Part shown: positions 1-10,344 of the stretch, one piece after another
Layout of the letters: each line of letters opens with the position of its first letter
Position numbering within the stretch: position 1 is the first letter of the stretch
NCBI GenBank assembly: GCA_001179505.1
Contig: CDMY01000347.1
Coordinates: forward strand, 437,807-469,456
From: Vitrella brassicaformis
Taxonomy: Eukaryota; Sar; Vitrellaceae
Length of the DNA stretch: 31,650 nucleotides
Direction of reading: 5' to 3'
The notes under the pieces: model-generated
What the model saw: only the letters and a program-made list of their open reading frames with translations
Told to the model about the DNA's origin: nothing
Database searches by the model: none
Made by a program: the position numbers and the translations under genes

Positions 1-1560
1 CCACAGCCCACCGCCCCCGAATCATCAGCCAGGTCGTTTGCTCACACAAAACGGTCAGGAGAGGCAGTAAAACACGCACTCACACACACACAAAGCACCC
101 CACCCCACCCGGTCGGGTATCAATCAGTCATCTCGGTGGGCATCAATCACGTCCGTCCGTGGCCAAATGCAATCAATGCACGCAGCCAGTGAGTGCCTCA
201 CCTCATGTCAACCGCCCCACCACCACTGATCGGTGTCAGTGATGTGTCTGTCTTCCTTCCTTCCTCTTGTCTTAAAAAGGGCCGCGATCGAGCCGCATGA
301 GCAAGTCAGGCAAGTCAAGAGGATGGAGGACACAACACACACGTATGCACGCAAAAACGATATTATAAGTGAGAGAGAACCAAACCGCTGTGGGCCGGTC
401 TGTCTGTCTGTCTGTCTGTCTGCTTGCACGCCTGCAAGGTCGACTCGAGGCAGACAAGCTGTATCTGATACACCAGCCAGCCAATCAATCAATAATCAGC
501 CAAGTCGATGATAGATAGGACTAGATAGAGAGAGAAGACAAGGATAAGAGAAGAGGGCGGCCGCGCCGCGCCCGCCCCCGCCCGCCCGCTTGACAGACAA
601 TGAATGTCTCCTCCTCCCTCGTCTGTCTCACCTCACTCATGGTAATCATATGCAATTCCCCAGCCCCCAACCGGTCATCACAGCACTTCACGTCACGTCC
701 GCCCCATGCCACTACCCAGGCCACGCCAGGCCACCAGCCAGCCCGGCAGCAAGCCCAAGGCAAGGCAAGGCAAGGCAGCCACAAGGAAGGAAGGGGTCGA
801 TTAAATAGCATAGCACACGGATGCGCATCACAACGGGTATGGTATCAACAGGAAGGAAGGAGGCCGGCAGCCGGACGGACGGACGGACAGCAAGCAAAAC
901 TGAGCGACGCAATAGACTCAGGCAGACAGACAGGCACGTCCCGCCCCGTCCTGTGGACACGGGAGAGTGGGTAGGTAGGCAGACAGACACACAGCCAGCC
1001 AGCCAGCCAGCCAGCCCTGGATGCAATCAATACGCTCAGGATAGATGCGTCATGGAAATGGTATTTCACGCACACACACACACACACCCCCCACATATAT
1101 TCGGTCACACAGTCACTAGCTTTGGATTGCATCTCTCTCCCCCGCACCCCTCCCCTCCCCTCCCCTCTCTCTCTCCGCGCCTGTGTCTGTCTGCCCACCC
1201 ACTCACCCCACCCCACCCGTGCAGTGCACGCAATGCATTGCAGCATGCATGGATGGATGGATGGATAACACCGAAAAAATCCCGCGCCACACGCCAGCAA
1301 CTCCAGACAGACAGACAGACAGTGAGAGAGAGTAAGTAGCACCGATCGGATCGGAACAAGATACATAGTCAGTAGCGGAGAATGAATGACCAGCCCACGT
1401 GCATTCACCCGAACGAAGATCCTGCCTGCCTGTCTGCCTGCCTGCCTGCCTGCCTGCCCTTTGTTTACCCTTCTCCAGGAGAGTAAGACAGCAAGACCCC
1501 ATCCCCCACCCCACCCCTCCCCACCCCACCCATCATGGGTTGGGATGCGAGTCGAGTCAG
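1..1560. other. Intergenic DNA downstream of the NOT3-like gene, microsatellite-rich
   Basis: I see no supportable exon here on either strand. The open frames present are translations of short tandem repeats (Arg-Gln-Thr-Asp, Cys-Leu-Ser-Val and similar runs). The stretch holds a (GTCT)n tract at about 399-422, (AGCC)n at about 991-1017, (CA)n at about 1071-1087, (CCCT)n plus (CT)n at about 1150-1175, (ATGG)n at about 1244-1266 and (TGCC)n at about 1421-1459. There is also a C-run cluster at 571-587. It begins immediately after the minus-strand stop codon of the NOT3-like gene, so its right end should contain that gene's 3' UTR. I could not identify a poly(A) signal. Confidence 0.7.
571..587 (-). 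other. G-quadruplex-type motif
   Basis: The plus strand carries four runs of at least three C separated by single bases (571-573, 575-579, 581-583, 585-587). The minus strand is therefore a G3+N1 quadruplex motif. It lies about 1 kb beyond the stop codon of the NOT3-like gene, on that gene's sense strand. Folding is inference. Confidence 0.5.
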
Positions 1561-4500
1561 TCAGTTTGCCTCCTTGCCGTTGACCTGCTTCTTCCCCTGC
1601 CCCTCTCCCTTGGCCCTCTCGCCCTCACCCGAATCACCCGCACCACCACCAGAAGTTGCTCGCCCGGCCTGTGACTGTGCCTGTGCGTCGTCCTGCTGGC
1701 GCGCCGTGGTTGTCGTGGCAGCATGCGGCCGTCGGGGCGCCGAGAACATGCCCTGGCCCAACTTTAACAGCTGCTGCAGACCCCACCCACTGCCCTGGCT
1801 GGCACTGCTCGACGCTGCGGGGGACGGCTGTGGGTGGGCCTGGGTCTGCGCCTCTGTCCGTGCAGCAGCAGCAGGTGGAGCAGCAGGGGGAATGGCAGGC
1901 TCAGGAGTCTGGCTGTCAGCTGGGGGCTGTGGCTGTGGCTGCTGTTGCTGGTGTTGAGGCTGCGGCTGCTTGGCGCGGAAGTCCTCTCGCAGACTGGTGA
2001 AGACAGGAGGCGCGACGGTACCATTCTTGTGATCTGCCGCACTGTTTGCCTTGCCCCTCTCGCCCTTGTGCTGCTTCCTCCTGCTGCTGTTGCCCGTCGC
2101 CGCCGCTTCCGGAGGCACCTTGGTCCAGCGCATCACCTGACGAGCAAGGGTCGGCTGGGCGGGCTGCGCCACCCCCCCCTGACCCTGCTGAGCCTGACCC
2201 TCCCCGTTGTCCTCCTTGCTGCTGCTGTTGTGATTGTTGGTGTCAGTAGGCGTGAGCTGCACCTCTGTGTTGACCGAAGACGAGCCCGATGATGACGTGT
2301 TGGTGTTGACGGGGGGAGGGGGTGGCGGGGGGGCTGCGGCAGGTTTACCTCCACCCCTTTGCTGCTGATGGTGAGGGTGCTGGTGCTGAGGGTGGTTGGT
2401 CTTCCTGTAGTGCACAGCAGACTGTCCGAAGTGCGGTGGCGGGGGCTGCGACGGCCGCATGGGAGGCCGATGTGCTTCCCGAGGTGGCCCCATCAGTGGC
2501 ACTGTCCCGGGGGAAATGTCAGGAGTCTTGAGCAATCCGGGTCTGACAGCCTTGTCGCCCCCCGCCCCCTTGCCGTCGTCACCCTGGCTGTGGCCCTGGT
2601 CCTTCCTCCCTCGCGCGTTCTTCTTGCCGCCACCACCAGCTGAACCCGGCAGTCGGAATCCCTCCACTGACGGCTGGATGCCCACACGAGCATGGCCCGG
2701 GTGGTGGGGGTGCCCTGGCAAGCCGTAGTATGGCACCTGAGGGGGGCCGCCGTAGAAGGACACCTTGCCGTGGGGTGTCGCTGGGTCGGTGGGCTTGAGG
2801 GCAGCAGGGTGGTTGAAGGCACCGTAGTATGGTGGTTGATGGGGCAAGAGAGGCCGTGGCGGGGGCGGCCGGGAATCGTATGGCGGAGGGGCGGGGGCGG
2901 GCGGCGGGTGATCTGTCGAGAAGTCCGTCATGGCACGGACCAGCAAAGACGGCTGGCACGAATGAATGCGCACAACACAAGGGAAGCAGCAAAGAAAGAC
3001 ATGAATGAGCACAGATCGATCAAAGAGTGCGTGGTCTCTCTCTCTCTCGGTGTGTATCTGTGCGTGTCCGGCATCCATCGACTTACGTCTCGTTCCTGCC
3101 CCTGGCGACCGTCCCTTCTTCTGTCGTGCCACCCGCTGCTCAATGGCGGGAACTCGGCCGTGCTGGGCGAGTCTTCCCGGCCCCTCACTTCCTCATCCCT
3201 CCCGCCATCGCTCGGCGGCGCCGGGTGAAACTGCCCCTCGAACCAAAAGGGCACCGCAGGCAGCCCGTCGCTGGCCTGGTCGTCACCACCTCCCGCATCA
3301 TCCATCGGTGCTGGAGGGTTGAATGGTGGTCGTCTGGGAGGGGGATTGGCGGGGCGGTTCTGAATCTTGAACCGCCCGGTTGCTATAGACCCCTGCGCAC
3401 GTGTGGTGACGGTCTGCACGATCGTCCTGGCCGCCTCGCGCCTCTCCATCTCGTCAGCCACAGGCGCCTGCATGCCCAAGTCCATTCTGGGAGGTAGCGG
3501 GGGGTCGGTGGCCCTCTGCGCCTGTGACCGCACTTCTGTGCGTGACGGGAAGTCGGGTGTCCGGAGCAGGCCGCCTCCCTCTCTGCCGCCGTTGTTGGTG
3601 TTGGTGTTGGTGTTGGCGGTGGCGCTGGCGCTGGCTTTGTCTGGGCGATATGCGGTCTTGAGGCTCTCGTTGACAGTGGTGATCGCGGTGAGAGTGGATG
3701 AGGGTGTGGGCGGTGGGGGTGGTCTGGGTTGCAGCTGGAGGATCTTGGGCGGTGGCGCGGGGAGGGCCGGGTGGCCTCGGTGAGGGGGCGAGAAATCTGT
3801 AAACATAACATGCATGGCCACACAAGACGTTTTCCATCAAATGGGGAATGTGCCGCAGCGGGTATGTTATGTGTGCCTGGGTGTTCCGGTTGGGTGTAGG
3901 TACCTGCATTGGCTGCATCCCGGAGGACACTGGCCCAAACCTTCCCGTAGCCCCGCCCCTGCTGCTGATGGTGCTGATGGTGGTGCTGGTGCTGCTGTGG
4001 TCCGCTCCCCAGGAGCGCCTCCGCCCTCGCACCCCCACCAGCAGCCGCCATCTTGCCGTCCCTCTGCTGTGACGGGGGCAGTGGCGGTGGGCAAGGGGGG
4101 TATTGCCACTGCCCCTTCTTGGCTGTTTTGTCCCCAGCTCCAGCTGCAGCTGGTGGCTGCTTCCGCAACTCCTCTGGCGGCGGGGCCGGGGGCGTCGGCG
4201 GCTGGGCATGGTGTGCGTGTGAGCTCTGCAGGATCTTGATCGTCCCGTAGGTCAGCGACGGCCCCTTCTTGTGCTCGGTGGCCGGAGGTGTGCCAGTGGG
4301 GGGCGGCACGGGGGGCGGGAGGGGCAGATGAGACGCCGCACCGGACGAGAGGGAGAGCGACCCCGACGAGTCGAATGAGGCCTGCGACGGGAGCATGCCC
4401 CAGCTGGTCGGTGGGTGTGGGTAAGACGGGCTGCTCGCCTGCGAGGCGTGTGATGGAGATGGGTCATCGAACACCGCTCTCCCCACAGCCCGGCTGGACG

Positions 4501-7500
4501 ACTGAGGGCTCGTATCGTCGCTCGTGACCGTCGCTGGTGGTGGGCTGCTGTCCCTCTGCGCAGCCTCGGGGAACCATATGTGGTCGTCCGTCTCCAGCAG
4601 CACCGGGTGTGGCGTGGGCGGCACGGGGGAGCCATCGCAGGAGGAGAACTGCACTCGCCTCGGGGGGGCGTTGCCGGGCACCTGACGCTGCAGCACTGAC
4701 ACCCGCTGGCTTCGGGATGCACGCGTGGCGTCGGCCGTGTGGTGGGGGGCGTTGGATGGGGTCGATCCGGCCGCCATGTCGTCATAGGGGTCAGGCTCCT
4801 CCACTCCCGACGGCGGTGCTTTGCCGTAGGGTGCCGCGTCCTTGGCGAATGTGCATCTGTCTCTGAAGTGGCCGGCCGTGTCGGCTGTGTCTGTGTCCCA
4901 TATGCGTCGGAGCCACGGCTCGGCCACCTTGGCGTCGGTGTCTGTCATCTTGCGGGTGAGCGGGAGGGGAATGTGCGGCGGGAATGGGGACGACTGGTAG
5001 GCCACGTTGACGTGATGCTCCCGCGAGGCCCGCATCTTGGCGTCATGGTGGTGGCGCGGCCCCGGCGGCTGTGGCTGCTTCTGTGGCGGGCAGGGCGACT
5101 CGAGCGAAGACCACCTGTCCTCGGTATCGCTGTCGTCCCCACCAGCACTCCCCTGGCCGTCCCTCACATTGCCGCCCGAGTCCGACGCGGCCGTCTGCGG
5201 CAGCCCGCTGTCCACATAAGGAGAAGCGAACAGCCACCCACACTTGCACAAGAGCTCCTCTGCCGAGGGCAGCTCATCCGCAGGGATGGAGTCGCCGCGC
5301 GGCGCCTCCGAGCTGGACCGAAGCGACGCGTCGAGAGCCTCCCGTCGTCTTGGACTGAGTGACTGGCTTCTGCCGGGCGGTGGGGAGGGGCTGAAGAGAT
5401 GGTCGGCGGTGAGGGTGGTGCGGTGGAGCATGGCGGCGTGGGTGCGCTGGGCGTGGAGGCCCTGCGGCAGGAGGATGCCCACCTCGGTTCTGGATAGAGG
5501 ATAGATTGTCCAGTAGGGGAACCAGCCCACGCTGAAGGGAGGAGGAAGGCCAGATGGTTGGTACATCGATCAGTATTTATTGTGGCGTGTGAGATGTGCT
5601 GTGTTGTGTTGTGTTGGGTTGGGTTGGGTTTGCTCGCTCACCGTTCTGGCTGGTCCTGTAGACGCCCATAGGTCCACCCCGAAGGATCCCAATACAGCAC
5701 TTCAACCTGATGGACAAACCACACGCACACGACCAAACGGATGACAGCAGATTGTGACATCTCATCTCATCTGATCTCACCCCTCTCTCACCATGCGCCC
5801 TTTCTCCGGCTCCAACAGACTCGGTCTCTCATCGTCTCCCAGGATCCCCCCGCCCCGCAGCGTCTCATCCCCCCGCCACTCCAGCAGCACCTCATGCACC
5901 TCAACCCGTCTCACCAGCACCTCCTTGGGCCACTTCTCGCCATCACGCTCCGCCGAATCCACACAACCTCGGTCACCCCCCACAGCACAGGGGAAGCACG
6001 GCCGCCGGGGGGGGAAACGTCTCGGCGGCGAAGGGTGGCGGGCGAGGAATGTCGGGAGCATGGTGTCCGAGCCATACAGGCCCACGGGCAGGGGAAAAGC
6101 GGAAGACCACTCATCATGATACATCATGGGGGAAGGGGGAGGAGGCGGGCCGGGGGGAGACGGCAGTGACATTGGCGGCTGGGGCGTCGTGTGCGCAGAC
6201 GGGTCGCTCTCGGACGACTCGCTCACGAAGTACTGGGCAGTCGACGGCGGGCGTGGCGGGGTGGGGCCTCGCAGCCACCGAAAGGACCACTTCTCGTCCT
6301 CTTGGTCTCCCTTGCCGTCCTCCTCGTCCGCCTTCTCCTGCCCCTCATCTCTCGACCGCTTCCTGTGGGCGGGAGCGGACGGCGTCTGTGGCGAGCGTGG
6401 CGATATGAGGCCCAGCGGCGGGAAGTGGTAGCCCTCCTGAGGATCATAGCCTTCGATGGTGTTGGAGATGGCCCTGATGGTGATTGGCGACCGGCCCTCT
6501 GACGGAGTGGATGGCGCGCCTTCCTGGTCCGACGCAGTCGCCTTGTCGTCTCCCCAGCCCCGCCAGTCCTTCTTGGCTTCCATGGCACGCGCGGACGAGG
6601 CGAGAGAGGGGAAGGCCGCCTGGGTCGGCAGACGCATGTATGGGAGCGGGTCGAGCTGGCTCTCGTCGGTGCTGGGGAGGGTCGTGTCCGTGCTGCGGAG
6701 CGACGTCCCCCAGACGGACTTCTCCTCGATCCGCCGCCTCACGTGTCCCTCCCTCCTCACCCTGCCAGTGGGGACGACGAGCTTCTCTCCCACCTCGTTC
6801 TCTCCCCCCTCGCTCCGCTGCTTGTCCGTGGCCATCGTGGTGCAGGTGGCTTGGGAAGGGCTGCCCTCAGCCATGGTCCCGCCAGTCTTGGCCGATGGGA
6901 GGCTGGGCGACGTACCGTCAACCATTGGGAGGGCCTTAGCCTGCCCGGTTGAGCCGCTCTCCTTGTCTGGTTCGGCTGGCGGGCTCTCGGTGCCCGTCTC
7001 AGGGATGGAGGGGGACGACGGCGCCGCCCACCCGCTGGCCCTCTCGTCCATAAGGGACACAGACGGCGAGGCGTCTCCATCGCCCCTCGTGAGGGCGGGG
7101 AACGATCCAGTGTCATCCAGCAGCGGTCTATCAGCCTTCTTGCCCTTGCCGCCCGTCGTTCTGGCCTTGGCCGCGTACTGCATGCCCACACCGGTGGGCG
7201 TGATCGGGTTGCACGGACTCACCCGCACGATCCCCGAGTGCCCCGTATACGGCACTGTGCCCCGGCCGCTGGCCTTGACCACCACCGAGGGCACAGCCGG
7301 CGACGGGCCCGGGGAAGAGCCGCTGTCCGTGGCCCTCTCGCCGTCCGACGCAGATGGGGACGACGCGTCGATAGACGGGCGCGGTCGGCCGCCGTGGGCC
7401 GAGCCACCGCTGCTGGAGCTCTGCGTGTGAAGGCTCTCGCGCCGGAGGCCGCCCATGTGCTGGTCCTCGCTGTGCTGTGGCTGTGAGGATGGGGCGACAG

Positions 7501-9824
7501 ACGGGGGAGATGGAGAGTGGCCGGGCGACGAAGACGCGACGGGCGGCCCGTAGGCCCACATGCCGCGAGCCACAGGTGAGGCAGAGGCTGGCGTGGGGGA
7601 CGCTGACCGGCCCTCTCCGTCGTCCTTGATGACGGGCTGCGATGGCGCCACCTCCACTTTGATTGCTTTCTGCTTCCACACCGACGTCGCATTCGGGGGC
7701 GTCTGCGTGCCGCTGACCCGCCCCTTGCGCATCCCAGCCGATGATGACGCTGCCACACTCCCACTGCCGTCCTCCGCCCGGTCGCCCTCTCCGGCCTTCT
7801 TCCGTCTCTTCTGTGCCGACAGCTGTGCGTCGAGGTGGTCATTGGACGGTCGGCTGATGGGTCTGGTGTGTGGGGTGTGTGCCGGTGCGGCCTTGGCAAG
7901 GGCGGTGTCGATAGTGGCGTTGGATCGGGTGGGCGTGACTGACGCCTGGCGGCTGAGGTTGGACGGGGTGCCTGACGTACGCCGACGAGCCTCGCTGCAG
8001 ACACACACAGAGAGAGAGAGAGAGAGAAGAATCGGCGAGTGTTCGTTGCGTGCGTGTGAGTGTGAGTGTGTGTGTGTGTGTGTACGTGTGTGATGAGATG
8101 CCCCGGTGGACGATGCTCTCCTTCCTCCCTCTGAGATCCTTCTTGGCGGCGTCAGGCGGCCCCGGTGCCTCGATGCCCTCCACCCCGTCGGCCACAGGCG
8201 ACTCGTCAACAGCCATGGGAGACGGCGACGCAGCAGCAGCAGCAGCTACAACGGCCTGCACAGAGAGAGGAGAGAGGGGGAGGGGGTGGTTGTGATTGAT
8301 GTTGTCTGTGTGTGGTGGTGTGGTGATGGCCGGACGGGCGGACGTGACGTACCTCGTTCGTGGCGTGTGCGTCTGCGGTGGTGGTCTGGTCGGGGACTAT
8401 GGTGCCGAAGGGCTCGTATATCTCGGTGTAGACGAGGTAGGCGTAGTCGTCACTCTGATCCACATAAGGCTCCAGCTGCGCGTGCAGGTCATCCAGCAGG
8501 GACTCTGTTATCTGCAGATCGATCACACACCAGACCATCAGCCACCCAACACACACCAAACACACACACGTACACGTGTGTGTCGCTGCTGTCTGTCTGT
8601 CTGTCTGTCTGTCTGTGCGCCTCTGCGTGCGTGTCTGTCTTGTATGCGTACGTCTTGGTCCTGGTTTGCGAGTCTTCTTTTGATGGTTTCTAGGTGTCTG
8701 ATGTGGTCGCCGTGGTTGCTCTTGACGGCCTGTATCTGGGAGATGCGATCGTTGATGCGATCCACCTCTGCCTCGTCCAAAGGCGGCGGCGGACTCTTGG
8801 CCTGACGCTGATCAATACACACACACCGTGTCGAGATGATTGTGTGAGGATTGGCTGCCCGTGCAGACAGACTTTGGTTTTGGCTGTCTTGCGCTTGCTG
8901 GTGTCAGGTTCGGCTCTGGACGTCCGCTCCTTCAGGTTTTTCTGCAGCTGAAGAATCTCAGTCTCGATCGCCTTGAGAGACCCAGGGAGGGAGGGACATA
9001 TATATCCACACGCATCTCTCTCTCTCTCTCTCGTGTGCATGTGGTGTGTTACTTTGCTTACCTCTTGCTGCTGTGTGAGTGTTTCTATCATTGTCTGCAG
9101 TCGCCGTTCGCTCTCGGTGAGGCCCTCCTGGCGGTCCCGCAGCTTGTGCAGCACCGCCTCGCTACCAAGGCCCTCACGATAGAACTCACGACCGCGCTTG
9201 TAACGGATCTCAATCTGGATAGACGACCAAGCGACCGATGGACAGACAGAGAAAGTAAGGTGGGCTGGTGTGTTGTGTGTTGTGTGTTGTGTGTTGTGTG
9301 TTGTGCTGTGCTGTGGTGACAGATTTGTGCGCGAACCGAACCGCATGGTAGACTCTTCTGAGCTCGTCCTTCTGTGCGGCCTCGTTGGTCTTGCAGTACT
9401 GCTCGACGGCCGTGTTGTAGCTCTTGACCTTCTTCAAACAAGTCTCCAGCTCACACTCCAGCTGCAACCAACCACACACGCACACACACCCACGCAGAGA
9501 GAGAGATGCATGTCCGCAGCGGTGTCCACATGTTTCCCCCAATGCACCCAAGACCAGACCGCTGTGCTGTGTAGGTACCTTTTTCTTTTGGTCTATGGCA
9601 TGCTGCACGTCCACACGGTCCAGCGCCCCCGCCGACCGCAGTGCGCTATGCTTCCGCCCCCTGAGCAGCGAGGCGTCCTCGACGGCTCCCCCGCCCGAGT
9701 CGAGCTCGTGGTGAAAGGCCTCCAGGAAGGCACAGTACTCGTCGAACTTCTCGTCATAGCGGTCCAGACTCGCCTGCACGTCCTTCAGAAGCTTGTCGAT
9801 GTCCAGCTGCAGCTTGCGCGCCAT
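1561..9824 (-). CDS. NOT3/NOT5-like CCR4-NOT subunit N-domain fused to an SH3-like domain and a giant disordered tail
   Basis: Twelve exons, sense order: 9824-9579, 9461-9342, 9214-9062, 8971-8873, 8807-8652, 8511-8353, 8255-8086, 7994-5792, 5706-5642, 5531-3904, 3796-3087, 2952-1561. All eleven junctions have GT/AG ends and keep phase, giving about 2,366 aa. Residues 1-311 resemble the Not3 N-terminal coiled coil of CNOT3/NOT5, with visible signatures LKKVKSYN, REFYREGLG, HIRHLETIKRRL and a final acidic Tyr segment ending YEPFGTIVPD. In yeast and animals this region belongs to a CCR4-NOT scaffold subunit acting in mRNA deadenylation and decay. Residues of about 370-1070 are Ser/Pro-rich. An SH3-like fold follows near 1070-1140 (DERPSLLEPEKGRM, then VEVLYWDPSGWTYGRL, then VGWFPYWTIYPL), coded over three exons. 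The rest is Pro/Gln/His-rich and probably disordered. I do not see the C-terminal NOT box expected of CNOT3. The start at 9824 opens directly into the coiled coil. The alternative is two neighbouring genes, but phase argues for one. GT donors at 9341 and 8872 are weak. Confidence 0.78.
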
Positions 9825-10031
9825 ACCGACTCGACTGCAGGCCTTTCGTGCTCGTCAGTGGCGGGGACGGCGGGTAGAGGGGGCGTGACGCCTCACAGAG
9901 GGCATGAGGCATCGGACAGAGCTACAAGGTCGCTGAGGCGCATGCAAGAGCGAACAAAGAGGGTAGAAGGTTCGCCTCCAGGCCTTCAGGTGGAGCCTCC
10001 CGGCGTCAGTGTGTTGTCGGGAGGAATATAT

Positions 10032-10054
10032 AAAGGCCTTGCGGAAAGAGGCGT
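10032..10054 (+). repeat. 23-bp direct repeat, copy 1, in the divergent promoter
   Basis: Begins AAAGGCCTTGCGGAA and ends GGCGT. It matches the copy at 10197-10219 at 21 of 23 positions, 165 bp away. It directly follows a TATA-like stretch. It is a candidate transcription-factor site; no factor is identified. Confidence 0.6.
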
Positions 10055-10196
10055 CCGCTCTCAAGCTCGCGCGAGCTAAAATCCGACGCCGTCACGCACT
10101 GAAATTTCAGAGGCAGTGACGGGGCTACACAGCTGCACGGAAATCTATCGTCTTCTCTGGCGACACCGACAGCAGCGGCATGGTCAACCAAAGAGA

Positions 10197-10219
10197 AAAG
10201 GCCTTGCGGAAGGGGGCGT
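10197..10219 (+). repeat. 23-bp direct repeat, copy 2, in the divergent promoter
   Basis: Second copy of the AAAGGCCTTGCGGAA element. It differs from copy 1 at two positions (both A to G). No TATA-like stretch precedes this copy. It lies about 125 bp before the SHIPPO-gene start codon. Confidence 0.6.
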
Positions 10220-10344
10220 GAAGTCCGCCCCATTGCAAACGCCTTTACTAAGTCTGGTGATCTGGTGAATGAAGACTCTGAGGGAAAGGCCAAAAGAGGA
10301 GTTTTGTTTTCGTCTCCACGCCGTCTCCCCACAGTCATTCCCCC

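Larger units (their letters stand above)
9825..10344. promoter_or_regulatory. Shared intergenic region between the divergent NOT3-like and SHIPPO genes
   Basis: 520 bp separate the two start codons, which point away from each other. Unlike other intergenic DNA here, this stretch has almost no microsatellites. It holds a TATA-like TATATAAAGG at 10027-10036 on the plus strand, overlapping the first of two near-identical 23-bp copies (10032-10054 and 10197-10219). 5' UTRs of both genes must lie here. Promoter function is inferred from position. Confidence 0.6.

Noticed and set aside
845-1408. 187-codon minus-strand open frame in the left flank
   Set aside because: Composed of tandem-repeat translation (CLSVCL, AGWLAGW and similar), with no splice context or domain.
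2928-3132. Separate start codons at 3132 and 3821 suggesting independent small minus-strand genes
   Set aside because: Both ATGs lie in introns or upstream of acceptors. The surrounding exons join in phase to the long NOT3-like gene.
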